From: Diplonema papillatum
Taxonomy: Eukaryota > Euglenozoa > Diplonemea > Diplonemida > Diplonemidae
DNA length: 64,000 nt
Assembly (NCBI GenBank): GCA_030068145.1
Contig: JAPJBO010000591.1
Coordinates: 62,001 to 126,000 of the forward strand
Reading direction: 5' to 3'
Under the pieces are notes generated by a model, which saw only the letters and a list, made by a program, of their open reading frames with translations, was not told the DNA's origin and did no database searches. Every line of letters starts with the position of its first letter. The stretch's first letter is position 1. Below are positions 46,309 to 57,505 of this stretch, one piece after another. The position numbers were made by a program, and so were the translations under genes.

Positions 46309-47395
46309 TTAGTGTTCGTAGACTTTTCGACCGCTTTCGACAGCGTTTTCTGGTCCGCATTGGAAAAGCTTCTCGGGATACCGGATTCGCTCCGGAGTGC
46401 TATCATGAGTACATATCGTGGGGTGACAGCACAGGTTCGCACGCCACATGGTCCAACTGAGGCCATCGAGCTTTGCTCGGGCGTCCTCCAAGGGGACACA
46501 TTGGCCCCAACGCTGTTTAACCTCGTGATCGATGCGATCATGAGAGAAGTTGAGGGGGTGGACATTCCGAACGCGGGCGTGTGCTTTGGTCCTACGTGTG
46601 GACGATGGCATATCCGCCTAAAGCACCTTGAATTTGTCTATGACATTGCTCTAATAGCCCGATCCGCAGCAGCAGCCAGAGTGCTCCTGCACAAGCTCAC
46701 TGCGGCAGCCGCGAAGTATGGCCTGAAGGTCAACTACGGCGTAGGCAAGACAAAGGTAGTCGTCCTGGGTCGCCAGTAGTACGTACCGTAATGCGTCCAG
46801 ATGGGGACTCCCTCCGTGAGGTTCCGGACTACAAATACCTTGGCTCCATGCTCGTTTCCTACGGAACAAGTCTTTGGCCTGGGTAGCAGCAACACTGAAG
46901 TCTGTTTGGCGGTCCACGATTAGGCTCGACCTAAAGGTTCTGTTTTACAAAACGCTCGTGGTTCCCGTCTTTCTGTCAGGCGCCGAAACTTGGATCGTCG
47001 GCACTTCCCTGCTTCCTGATATCACGGAGCTTGCACTTGCCTTCGGTTTGTTCGAGGCATTACGGTCTGTAGTCACGAAACATGCTGTAGCAACAATGAC
47101 CTCTCTGCCGATCAAGTGGAGTTGCAGAGAAAGCGGCTCCGCTTCGCTGGGCACTGCCTGAGGGCGGACCAGCCCGCGTCGAGCGTGCTTCTTGCAACGA
47201 CACGTCGAAAGAAGAAACGCGGTCGACCTCCGCTTTCTTATCTCGACGTGCTCCAACGCGACTTCGGCATGTCGAACACTGAGGAGATCCGGGAGCTGAT
47301 GGCAGACAGGGGACGCGAAGGTCCAGCGGGTGGTGGAGGCCACCAGGCAGGAGAACCGTGCGGCCGCCGCGGAAGACGCGGAAAGGCATGAAGGC
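46309..47395 (+). mobile_element. LINE reverse-transcriptase core and C-terminus, decayed
   Basis: 46312-46779 encodes motif A (VFVDFSTAFDSVFWSALEKL), the loop region (LCSGVLQGDTLAPTLFNLVI) and a damaged catalytic box (EFVYDIALIA in place of YADDIALIA). 46874-47160 follows in another frame with the thumb (VLFYKTLVVPVFLSGAETW). 47116-47391 carries the characteristic end RLRFAGHCLRAD then KRGRPPLSYLDVL. The order of parts continues where 42640-44640 stops, so one LINE-B copy split by extra sequence is the simplest reading. The loss in the catalytic box shows it is dead. Confidence 0.82.
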
Positions 47396-48015
47396 ACGTG
47401 GGACCGGATCCGGACGACCCCCGGAAGCGCGTGAGCTCGCAGGCTAAGCGCAAGGTGAACGCACAAGTACATCGACCAACTCATTTGTGCGTACGTTCAA
47501 GCTTGCTCCGACCACTGCACCCTCTGCCGACCGTCGACGCTCATGACGGCAGCCCCATCCTGAAGTGCAAATACTGCCGACGCGTCACTGCTGCTGTGTG
47601 CCGTCGGATTGGCGCCGCTCAAGGGGCCACCTTATGTCACTCGTTTGTTTTTGGGAAACGGCGAGGGCTACATTTTATAAGTGTGCTGTACTTTTTCGCC
47701 GCAGTGGTTTCGACGGTGATACCGCACGGCCACTTTCGCATTGCAGATGTTTGTGTATAATACGTGTATGGCAGCATGGAGTATAAAAATGTAGACCTAC
47801 TTCGTATTGCGTACTTCCTGCGTGGTTTGTGCGTAGTTCTTGCGTACTTCGTTACTTCGTTTCGGGCGTACCATATTATCATACTCCTACAAGATACGCT
47901 AAAAAAAAACTGCCAACAGGACACGCCAAATGCATTAGCCGGCGGCCAGCTGCGCGCGGCGACAGCTGGAAAAGACAAAAAAGAGAGAGAAAAAAAAAAA
48001 AAAACAGAAAGAGAA
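47396..48015. other. Upstream region of the glycosyltransferase gene
   Basis: No gene recognised. The last 120 bases (from gctaaaaaaaaactgccaac) are the segment copied at 41084, so they may be the promoter/leader. The leader is A-rich just before the ATG, as for eS27. Confidence 0.45.
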
Positions 48016-49257
48016 ATGCGGCCTCGGAAAAGCCGGCAATGGCCCGCGGCGTTCGCGCTGCTGGGCCTGTCGGCGGCGCTCGGTTACTTCTGCCTGGGGT
48101 GGATGGCACTGGGGCAGCCGTCGGCCGCCGGGGTTCGGCGCGCGGGGCAAAGGGGGGTGTTGGGAGACGCCGGGAATGATGCCGGGAGCTCCGCAGGCGC
48201 GGCCGACTCCGCCGGCAGCGGCGAAAGCGGAAGCAACGCCGCCGCCGGCGAGAACGCGAGGCGAGACGCCGACGGGGACGCCGGAGGGAGCGGGGGGTTT
48301 GAAGCCCGCGAAGAAGGCGGGTCCACCAGCTCCCGGCCCGTCCGCCCGAAGGCGTCGACGGTGCGCTGCGTGGGGGGCAACGAGACGCTCCCCGCGAAGG
48401 TGTTCGGCCACGAGATCGTCAACCGCACGTGTCTCTTCGAGAACCTCCTCCTGCGGAACAACCGGTGGTACTTCGTCGCGTCCGGGGATCCGGCGGCCGC
48501 GGTCGCCCAGGCAGAAGTCCCCGCCGTCTCCCTTGCCCCGAAGCCGATCCTCGTCGGAAAGCGCAGCTTCCCGAAAAAGTACCCGGGCCCCTGGGGCGAG
48601 CTGCTCTTCGGCTACCGCTGGAAGCCGACCGTCCTCCCGTTCGCGCTCGCCCACAACGCGACGACTCCTTCGCCGGAGGCCCTGCGGGGCATCACCGCGA
48701 TGTACAGCCCGGAGGTTGCACCGTGGAACTACGCGCACACGCTGCTCAACGACCTCTTCCCGCTGTTTTGGGGCCTGTCCGACCTGTTGCAACCCGTCCC
48801 GGTCGACACCCGCCTGGTCGTGCTGTCTGCGCTGTACGACCAACCGTTCCAGCCCGACCGGAAGAAGTGGCTCCCGCAGAACAACGCGTTCCGGTCCTTC
48901 TCCCGGACGCCGCCGACGTGGTCCAAGGCGCTGTCCGACGCCTGCGGCGCGGCCGGGTGCCTGGTCGAAAAGCTCGTCGTCGGGTCCGGGATGCGGTCTT
49001 GGGCGGCTGTGACGGAGAGCTACGCGGCGCCCGGGTCAGGCGCGGTGTGGGACGCGTACCGCCGCCACATTTACGGTGTGCTGCGGGTCTCGCCGAGGCC
49101 GCGGGGAGCCGTCGGCGGGCGGACGGAGCGGCGCATGGTGGTCTGCGACAAGAAGTCCGACAGCCGCGACAACAAGCGCGGGATCGTCAACACGCGAGAC
49201 GTGGCCCGGTGGGCCGAAGAATACGCGGACGCGCACTCGGAGCGCACGGCGCTCAAG
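48016..49257 (+). CDS. GT61/DUF563-type glycosyltransferase, exon 1
   Basis: Start of a 671-aa type II membrane protein. The ATG is followed by basic residues and a signal anchor at about 7-30 (AAFALLGLSAALGYFCLGWM). A Gly/Ala/Ser-rich stem runs to about 110, and the catalytic domain starts near 115. Diagnostic for the family are WNYAHTLLNDLFPLFWGL (Trp237), LVVLSALYDQPF and, near the exon end, MVVCDKKSDSRDNKRGIVNT before DVARWAEEY. GT61 enzymes act in the Golgi or ER on glycans, for example adding xylose or O-GlcNAc; the substrate here cannot be read. The exon is 1242 bases and ends in phase 0 (ctc aag|gtagtc). Confidence 0.87.
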
Positions 49258-49426
49258 GTAGTCATTTTTCTTCTTGAAAGTTGAAAGTATGCTAATACGG
49301 CAGGGAATAGCCACCATCCGGGGAGTCGGGAGAACCTAACATATTCTAAAGTAGAACTGACCCTCGTGAGAAAAAGCGAAGGGTATCCACACAGTAGTTC
49401 ATTTACAAATTTCAACTACTTATAAA

Positions 49427-49493
49427 GGTGTCACGGGATAAGCCGGCACTTATCACGTGGGCGGCCCTGAGATTACCTCCCTTAGGCTGCACC
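49427..49493 (+). repeat. Foldback repeat FB1
   Basis: ggtgtcacgggataagccgg then cttatcacgtgggcgg...gctgcacc; right arm slightly changed. It lies 60 bases before the decayed exon copy at 49557. Confidence 0.75.
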
Positions 49494-49556
49494 GCTGTTT
49501 CACCTTTACCCATACTTTTCGACCTTCTTGTACGTTCTCTCCCCTGTGTTTGAGAT

Positions 49557-50016
49557 CGTCCGTGCCGGTCGACATCCGCCTGGTCGTGCTGTCTGCGCTG
49601 TACGACCAGCTTCAGGTTCCAGCCCGACCGGAAGAAGTGGCTCCCGCAGAACAATGCGTTCCGGTCCTTCTCCCGGACGCCGCCGACGTGGTCCAAGGCG
49701 CTGTCCGACGCCTGCGGCGCGGCCGGGTGCCTGGTCGAAAGCTCGTCGTCAGGTCCGGGTTGCGGTCTTGGACGGCCAGCTACGCGGCGCCCGGGTCAGG
49801 TGCGGTGTGGGACGCGTACCGCCGCCACATTTACGGTGTGCTGCGGGTCTCGCCGAGGCCGCGGGGGGCTGTTGGCGGGCGGACGGAGCGGCGCATGGTG
49901 GTCTGCGGCAAGAAGTCCGACAGCCGCGACACCAAGCGCGGGATCGTCAACACGCGAGACGTGGCCCGGTGGGCCGAAGAATACGCGGACGCGCACTCGG
50001 AGCGCACGGCGCTCAA
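49557..50016 (+). pseudogene. Copy of the last 460 bases of glycosyltransferase exon 1
   Basis: Very similar to 48798-49257 (cctggtcgtgctgtctgcgc, gtgggacgcgtaccgccgcc), including the donor (gctcaag|gtagtca). A few small indels, such as tcaggt inserted near 49611 and a missing base at 49739, destroy the frame. The copy sits in the intron directly downstream. Use of its donor would need an acceptor at its left edge, where tgtttgagatcg occurs and no clean AG. Confidence 0.92.
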
Positions 50017-50076
50017 GGTAGTCACTGGAAACGAACTCGTCTAAAAAAGAATCTAATTCAGTTTGCTCTGCAGAAA

Positions 50077-50718
50077 GCGATGTTGACTCGGAAGTCATGC
50101 CATTGGTACTGCTTGAGCGATGTTGACTCGGAAGTCATGCCATTGGTACTGCTTGAGCGATGTTGACTCGGAAGTCATGCCATTGGTACTGCTTGAGCGA
50201 TGTTGACTCGGAAGTCATGCCATTGGTACTGCTTGAGCGATGTTGACTCGGAAGTCATGCCATTGGTACTGCTTGAGCGATGTTGACTCGGAAGTCATGC
50301 CATTGGTACTGCTTGAGCGATGTTGACTCGGAAGTCATGCCATTGGTACTGCTTGAGCGATGTTGACTCGGAAGTCATGCCATTGGTACTGCTTGAGCGA
50401 TGTTGACTCGGAAGTCATGCCATTGGTACTGCTTGAGCGATGTTGACTCGGAAGTCATGCCATTGGTACTGCTTGAGCGATGTTGACTCGGAAGTCATGC
50501 CATTGGTACTGCTTGAGCGATGTTGACTCGGAAGTCATGCCATTGGTACTGCTTGAGCGATGTTGACTCGGAAGTCATGCCATTGGTACTGCTTGAGCGA
50601 TGTTGACTCGGAAGTCATGCCATTGGTACTGCTTGAGCGATGTTGACTCGGAAGTCATGCCATTGGTACTGCTTGAGCGATGTTGACTCGGAAGTCATGC
50701 CATTGGTACTGCTTGAGC
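50077..50718 (+). repeat. Perfect tandem array, 40-bp unit, 16 copies
   Basis: The unit is tgttgactcggaagtcatgc followed by cattggtactgcttgagcga. All 16 copies are identical to the base as far as I can read. There is no unique spacer between them. The first unit follows ctctgcagaaagcga. Confidence 0.99.
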
Positions 50719-50954
50719 TTACATGGTTGTTCACGGGACCTAGTCCCATAGCAGCAGCCGCTGCGGATATCACACTATCACTGCTTATGGGCATGCGCAC
50801 CGTTGCAATGATGAAAAGCAGAAAAACAACTTTACAGTCAATTTTAAAGTGCGAAGCACTATTTTTTCTACTCGTTGTTTTCCTGCGATCTTGCAGATTG
50901 CAAGAAACAAATAGGCACCGTGGTCGATGGGCTCGACTATCGAATGCGGTGAAC

Positions 50955-51490
50955 TAATCGCCACAATGGCGAAAAACACAGCATACCAGTTGAGCGTGAT
51001 TCCGAACATTATAATATCCACGTCCACGGCGTCTCCTCCGTAGTCCGACCCCTCAAATGTGTTGAGGCTGTCGCTGTCGTCGTCGACGCAGGCTGCGGCC
51101 TTGACCTCGGGATCTTCGTCGCCGCCGCCGTCGTCCGTGTCGTCATCGGAGTCTTCGGCGGCCTCTTCTTCGGGCTTGGGCTACTTGTCCTTCGGAATCG
51201 CGGCCGCGGCCCCGCAGAGGTACCTCACCCCGGCCCAGACGGACACCCAGCGAAGTCGTGGGAGCAATATTCGCTGGGGTGGTCAAGGATCGCCGCGAAG
51301 GCCATCTGCGAAGAGACCTCCACGTAGACCCCCGGCGGGGTCGACGGGTTCCGCCGCGGGAACCGGCACGAGGCGCGACCGGATGTACTCACCCTTCTCG
51401 TCGTGATCCTCCTCGATCAGGTACACCCCCGTCTCCTCCACCGGCGGGGCCGGGAGAGCGGACCGACTTCACGCCGTTCTTGTAGCAACC
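50955..51490 (-). pseudogene. Unrecognised coding-like fragments on the minus strand
   Basis: Read from right to left there are GC-rich stretches of protein-like character in shifting frames: GVYLIEEDHDEK followed by a possible donor gtgagtac, VYVEVSSQMAFAAILDHPSE, and an acidic end KPEEEAAEDSDDDTDDGGG then DDDSDSLNTFEGSDYGGDAV. Stops separate the pieces. The fragments could be several exons or a decayed copy of a gene located elsewhere. This is the only host-gene-like material on the minus strand. Confidence 0.45.
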
Positions 51491-51764
51491 CGTGGTGCAG
51501 CGGTTGTGCATCTCAACATCAGCCGTTGATTGCTGCCTCACTGTGCCGCCGGGGAACCGGCACACAGAAGCGCATTTAATTCATATTTGTACCTTTTTTC
51601 GTAATAACAATTAATTGTAAACACGAAAGAGAACGCTGGCAGCGTGTTTGGGAGAAGTTTAGCCTACCGATCATATTCACTCACTGTCACTCACTAACAG
51701 GCTAATCCTCCCCCGGCACGTACAAACAAACATCGCGCCTATTCTTTTTTTTTTTATACCCTGC

Positions 51765-52040
51765 TTCTTGAAAGTTGAAAGTATGCTAATACGACAGGGA
51801 ATAGCCACCATCCGGGGGGAGAACCTAACATATCCTAAGTAGAACTGACCCTCGTGAGAAAAAGCGAAGGGTATCCACACAGTAGTCAAGTCACAAATTT
51901 CAACTACTTATAAAAGGTGTCACGATAAGCCGGTTATCACGTGGGCGCCCCTGAGATCACCCCCTTAGGTTGCACCACTGTTTTTCTTTAACCATACTTC
52001 AACCTTCTTGCACGTACTCTCCCCTGTGTTCGAGATCGCG
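51765..52040 (+). repeat. Copy of the intron segment 49270-49550
   Basis: cttgaaagttgaaagtatgc, gggaatagccaccatccggg, gaactgaccctcgtgagaaa and the FB1 foldback at 51916-51976 all recur in order. A repeat of about 280 bp, in the same orientation. Confidence 0.9.
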
Positions 52041-52399
52041 TCCTCTTTTCGGGTTTTGTTCGGCGTCTGTGACATCGGCCCCCGGTTTTGCGGTGTGTCT
52101 GCGGGAATGGGGGTGCGGCTGGTTTGTTGCGTGTTTGAGGGCGCTTAGGTTGTGCGTTTGGGGGTGTTTGCGGGGTTCGTTAGTTTGGGGCGGCCGAAAC
52201 CAATGCTTTCGCGTGGGTGCCGCCCGTGCCTTGAAGTGAGGGCCCTCTCGAGCACCTCGGCCGACTCCTCGTCCCCCTGCACCACGCCCTCTCTGCCTGT
52301 GTTTTGCGACTGGGCTCGCTTGGCGGCGCCGTCGTCCGCTCCGGTGTCTAGCTGTCGGGCTGGCTCGGCGACTCCGTCCTCCGCCACTTGTCTCTTTTT

Positions 52400-54982
52400 G
52401 CGATAGTCGTCAGCGGCGCGTTTGCATCGAGCAGGCCGGCCGGTGAGGCGGGTGCCTGGACTGCACTGAATACTCGGTGAAGGTCTTCACGTGGGCACAG
52501 TTGACTCTGACCAAGGGAGTAAGCTCGTGTCGAACGGCTGGCGTTGTATTCCTCGCTGCAAGAAAGTGCCAAATACCACCTGGTGGCCACAACCAGCCGT
52601 CACGCTGGTATTCCAGAGATTTTGTCTCGAAGCACCGCCCTTCTTCCGAGCGAATCATATGTTCAATGTGCGCAACACAACGTCCCACCTCCACTGAGTG
52701 TCAGAGAGTGAGTTCCGGAGGAAAACCTTCTTTTACTGTGCTGTTCACATGCACGCAGCTGGGTGGGGGGGGGGGGGGGGCGCTTGCCCGCGAAATGATC
52801 CGGGTTGCTGTTCTTCGGAAGAACCCAGACCACGGGTGACCTGCTCCCCGCCGCCCAGAACAGAGAGCTCATCTGACGTGCCATTTTCTCGTTGATGCCC
52901 GGGTCGATGTAGAGCTGCATCGACTCGACGACGGGGACGCACCGTCAAACGATTCTCTGACTCTTCCAGCCACTCCACGATCACCAACAATTTGCCCCTG
53001 GCGGGGGGAACGGGGCGGCTTTGCTCCCCCGCAACGGATTCGTGAAGCAGTGCGTCACCGCGGCAATATCGTCACCTTCTCCACAAGCTCCGCCTTTCAG
53101 CGTCGCTCATTTTGAGTGAAGCACCAGTCGTCGGCATCAGCGTGGGGTGCGCATGATGATCGGTGTCCTTAATGACATCGGAGCCATTTGGCGACCGAAA
53201 AGCCACAAGCCAATGCCCGAATATGCCGCTCACGGGACCAAGCAACAGGCTTCTTTCGCGACCTTTTCATCATTGCAAGTGGCGCAAACCCGTTCCGGTG
53301 AGCTCTTCGAGGGCTGACGAAAGCGTTTCCAACGAGAACCAACCCTGCGCGCTCGCGCTCACCACTTGGAGGGGATTGAGATGGGTCCAAAAGCGACTGT
53401 TCTCTTTCCTCGTGCTCGGTTTGAAGGCCCTGCATTTTGTCGTACTCAATTCTTGGTTTCTGAAGGAAGTCGGCAATCCAGCTCAAAGTTGCCCATCTGC
53501 ATTCGAAGCTGACCCTTCCCTCGCCGCTTTTTTTTTTTTTTTTTTTTTTTTTTTTGCACAGTATTAGAAACAGGCCATTCACACGCCGCAATAGGGTCCG
53601 CCTTTTGTTTCTTAGCTGGACACCCTTGTACAGCCACTGCGAGGGAAGACCACCTCACCGGCCAAGTCAGTAACAACCTCGCCATCACTGTAACCCATGT
53701 CGCCATCTACTGAGAGCACAGCGGCGCGCTGTCCAACACACGGTCAAAGAACGCGTCTGCCCATTCTGCAGGGATGGGGTTTTTGCACTGGACCTTACTG
53801 AGCATGCGGTGCCCGAGAGCCCCACATCGGCGGCACTGCACTTGGGTTCCCTCTCCCTGACTTTTCTTTCTCTTGTTCTTGCGTGGGCGGTATTTTGGGC
53901 GGATGACATAGTGGGGAGGGCAGGCAATATCGCGGCATTCCTCTGGTTCAGGGACCAACTTGTAAAGTACGAGCATCAAGGCGCTCGTCTGAAACGCAGG
54001 GCACACGCTAAACGGATCAAGTTCTAGCTTTTGTAGCACGGCGCACACGTGTGAACAAGACCGTTGTTGCAGAAAAGGGGCACGACAGGAATACTGAGGC
54101 AACGCAACGATCTCACTTTCTCCTGGCTCTGTTGTTACAACTTCTCGCTCTTCCTTCGTGAGCACTTCGAACCGCTTTTCCCAGGTTTTACAACATACTC
54201 CCTCCCCTTCAAACGCAAGAACCTGGTCTCTGCAGTCTGATGGGAACCGATCCAGACTGCCAGCGACCGATCCGTCCACCAGCAACGTGCCATATTCGTG
54301 AGCCCACCTCGCTGTAATGCGCCTCACCTCTCGAAACATCGAGGCAATTCCGAGAAACCTGGCGGGTAGGGGAACTTGGTTTAGGGACTCCGCTGCATTT
54401 TGAGTGTACTCATTCATATGGGGCTACGATAACAGGATCCTGTACGGTCGAGCCAACAGTGGGTCCATTCGGTGGGCTTTCGCCAGGATGGCCAGCACCG
54501 CCGTCACATTCCTCGACGGATGCTTCGTCCCGAAAGCTCCCTTCACTACCCGCGACCGCAGCCCCCTGAGGGCACGTCTGCGTGTACCCCTCGTACGAGC
54601 ACCCCGCCAGCACGCTTACTGCCAGTCAACCAGCATGTCGTTGCTGGTGTTTTTCAGGATGTTGTTGAACATGACTTTGTCCGTTTTTTTGTAAGAAGCA
54701 CAGAGAGAGGTGGACATTTCCTTGGTAGCTGCTGTTGCCAGCGCCCACAAAATTTGCCTCCCTATTTTTTAGGTTTTGCCTTCCTTGAACCCCCAAGTTC
54801 TTTGTCAAATGAGCTAAACACTTTGCATGACCTGCTTCCGGGAAAAAAGTCCCCAAGTGCGGTGTTGAGGCCTTTGACACGGTCTGACAAGAACAGAAAG
54901 GTGTTAAGCTGGGAACCAAACAGCTCCTGCATGCACTTTGCAAAGTACCGCCCTCAGATGCATCTACGGCCGCCGCCGCCAT
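52400..54982 (-). mobile_element. Mutator-like element, second half, minus strand
   Basis: On the minus strand, 54982-54626 gives SDRVKGLNTALGD with the next frame continuing FFPEAGHAKCLAHLTKNLG, the middle of a MULE transposase. 54417-53707 gives the C-terminal part. Further frames at 53591-53169 (SFECRWATLSWIADFLQKPR) and 52920-52410 (YIDPGINEKMARQMSSLFWA) look protein-like and may belong to the same element, but I do not recognise them. At least one frameshift and one stop separate the parts. Confidence 0.7.
53707..54417 (-). CDS. MULE transposase C-terminus (SWIM and zinc knuckle)
   Basis: Begins with NEYTQNAAESLN, the conserved block carrying the catalytic Glu region of MULE transposases. 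It continues to a SWIM-like zinc finger (CRAPFLQQRSCSHVCAVL) near residue 112-130 and a CCHC-like knuckle (CRRCGALGHRMLSKVQC) near the end, after a basic stretch RPKYRPRKNKRKKSQ. Length 236 codons. It is a fragment: the first catalytic Asp lies elsewhere on the opposite strand. Confidence 0.8.
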   Translation of the reverse strand: MNEYTQNAAESLNQVPLPARFLGIASMFREVRRITARWAHEYGTLLVDGSVAGSLDRFPSDCRDQVLAFEGEGVCCKTWEKRFEVLTKEEREVVTTEPGESEIVALPQYSCRAPFLQQRSCSHVCAVLQKLELDPFSVCPAFQTSALMLVLYKLVPEPEECRDIACPPHYVIRPKYRPRKNKRKKSQGEGTQVQCRRCGALGHRMLSKVQCKNPIPAEWADAFFDRVLDSAPLCSQ

Positions 54983-55111
54983 TAGTCCCCTGCCAAGCCT
55001 TGGCCGAAGAGGTGCGCCGCCCCAACCTCCACAGCGAACTCAGCTTGCGATGGAGATAGCGACGACGAAATGGAGGTGGAGATGATCCAGAACGCCGACT
55101 GAGCCAATCTA

Positions 55112-55929
55112 GTGCAGAACAAGAAAGCTGCAGAGAAGCGTGAGAAAAGTGAACGAGACGCACCCATCTCGAATGAAACACCGGACCGTTTCCAGGCCCG
55201 ACAAGGCACTGTAAGCGTTGGTGACGGTTACACCAGCATGCGAGATGTAAGGTCGTCGGTGATCGCGTACTTGTACAGGGGCGGACGGTCCCTAAAAAAG
55301 GAATTCACCAGGCGTTACTTGCGTACCGGAAGATGCAGTCGCCTCATCTGCAAGCAGGCATCGTGCCCGTTCCAGATCGACTGTACGGAAACGAAGAACA
55401 GGCGTCAGAAGGTTGTTGCAGTGAAAGAGCACAGTGCAACCGTAAAGAGGGCATGTCACGGCACGTCAGCAGCGATTGCGAAGGTGAAGCCGACTACCAT
55501 GCAGGTGTGTACTGACGGAGTCGGGGCGAAAAAGCGCGAGGACGACGGCATCGAAATCAACTCGCGACTAGCGCAGCGCGTGAAGCTGATAGTGACTCAA
55601 CAATCGGTCGAGTCCGCTGCTCTGGAGTTCGGTTAGGTTGCTGCCTGTTTCACAGACATGACGACGGCAAACCCTGATATGTTCACTCATGTCCGACGTG
55701 CAAAGGGTGACGACGGTCGGGTCTTTTTGACGCCGCTTTCGTGAGCCTTCCTGGCGCCAAAGCCGCAGTGGAAAAGCGCCTCACTAGGCCGAAGATCTTC
55801 TTCGATGGGACCTTCCTGCGCGGGCCCTATTGTGGCACCGTCTTGACGTGCTGCGCAAAAGATGCCAACAGGCGACTGGTTCCGCTGTGTGTTGGGCTCG
55901 TACCGGGTAACGAGGACCTCGCTTCCTGA
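55112..55929 (+). mobile_element. Mutator-like element, first half, plus strand
   Basis: 55112-55636 encodes a FAR1/FLYWCH-like DNA-binding region (KKEFTRRYLRTGRCSRLICK, CPFQIDC, VKEHSATVKRACHG). After a stop, 55741-55929 encodes the transposase start with the first catalytic Asp in FFDGTFLRGPYCGTV and KDANRRLVPLCVGLVPGNED. It then ends in a stop. The part order would be completed by 54982-53707, but that lies on the other strand, so the element was inverted in the middle or two copies lie head to head. Confidence 0.78.
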
Positions 55930-56407
55930 CAGCGCGAGAAACGCCCGGGGAGCCGTCTGCGTTCAATGCCAGTACCCTCACGCGTCGTTCCAGCGGTCCT
56001 TGGAGCAAACTGCTTGCTTGCCAGAAAGATGACTCGAACGGTCAGAATGATTGCCACATCAGATACAACTGTCAGGATCTCCCCGACGGCAAACGCCTGT
56101 GGTCTCCCTTTGCCTCCTTGTAGGCCCCCACAGACCCAATTAATCATTTTTCTTGTTACAATGTAGGTGAATTCTTTGAAATGGTCCCCGCCAACACAAA
56201 TTGGACGAGAGGCGCAAATATTTGTGGTGTCGTTTTGCGGTTAAAAGACGGACCTAAACTCACTTTTGATGGCTTCAATGAACTCAAACAGCTCGACTTA
56301 GTCACTTTCCCTGTGGGGGAATTTTTTTGAAAGGGTTCCCCTATACAATTCGATTATAATCCACTTTGTTGTAATCCAGTTATAGAATCCGTTTGTCGTT
56401 GACCCTA

Positions 56408-56900
56408 TTAAAAAGTGGGGCACTGGGCTGGCTTGTCTGTGCCTTCTGTATCACTGTCCCCAAGGTTAAAAGGGTTAAATAATTGACTTTCTGCAACAGC
56501 AGAAGCTTCATGGTGATGTACTGAGCCACCGCTGGGTGAATCAATCTTTCTCTTCTTTAGCTCTTCGCTGCTGGAGCTTGAGGGTGCACTGCTTGCAGCA
56601 CACACCGACACTCTGCTAGCCTCAGCTTCCTTCAGAAGCTTCAATGCCAACTGCAAGGACTCCACCGGCAACGGCAATGCTGTGGCCCTTGGTTCCCCTT
56701 GGTTAAATATTTTGCTGTACACAGATCGCAAAGCGTCTCCAAAAGCTAGGAGAATGCAGTGGAGCTTGTCCTTGCCCCCGTGGTGCAGCTTCCACTGAGC
56801 TACATGAAGTTCTTGTTGTTTTGATGATTCTCTTGAGGTGGCCTCAAGTGCCTTCTCCTTCTGTGTGCCAGCAAGATCGCGTCCTCTTTCCGAGTTTTGT
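56408..56900 (-). CDS. Hypothetical minus-strand frame, about 160 codons
   Basis: Frame with balanced composition: QELHVAQWKLHHGGKDKLHC, ILLAFGDALRSVYSKIFNQG, LPVESLQLALKLLKEAEASR, then a Ser-rich and acidic end. The frame's apparent N-terminus runs into dispersed repeat DR2 and a G-run, so the true start is unknown. It may be an accessory gene of the nearby transposon. Not recognised. Confidence 0.35.
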
Positions 56901-57505
56901 TCGACTTCTACAACTATAGTATAAGATTCCCCTATCCCCCCCCCCCCCCCCCAGGCGAAGGTGAGCGCATACCCATTCCAAGCACGTTCTTGCAATCCCC
57001 CCCAGGCGGTTGGTTACGAGCCACAACACAAACCAGAACCCCCTTTTTTTAATCTGACGAAGGAAGGATGTGATATACATTGCAACCAGAAAGTTGTGAT
57101 ACCACTGGAGCAGGACCGAAAGTCCCCGTCCAAAGGACCCACTGAAGAGCTCTAACTTTGGATTGGTATGCGTTCAAGAGCGAAACCAGAGACAAAGAAC
57201 GAGGTGCACACAACACCGCGGCGAAAAAAGAATAAAGAGGAATAGTCCCTCAAGGTTCCAGACTTTACCTGCGGAGTCTTACACTCCCTGCGACCTTTTT
57301 CCCTTTCCCCTATTTTATTTTACAGTTTCTTCGACGAAGACTTGATGCTAGCATCAAACATGCATGCGAGGCAGTGTTCTGCCTAAGCATTAAACTAAGA
57401 TTTTTCCCCCAGTTATCCGCGGTTAACCAACCAGCCGGAGGCTTCGATACCACCGATTTTCTGTACACCTCGAATGACATCGAAAGCACACACACCCCCG
57501 CACAG

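Larger units (their letters stand above)
49258..57505 (+). other. Intron of the glycosyltransferase gene (8.2 kb)
   Basis: Donor gtagtcat, acceptor cccgcacag. Apart from the features listed inside it, 52040-52400 and 55930-56400 show nothing I recognise. The stretch 51765-52040 repeats the first 300 bases of this intron. Confidence 0.75.

Noticed and set aside
50077-50718. CRISPR-like array of 40-bp repeats
   Set aside because: Units are directly adjacent with no unique spacers, and the DNA is eukaryotic.
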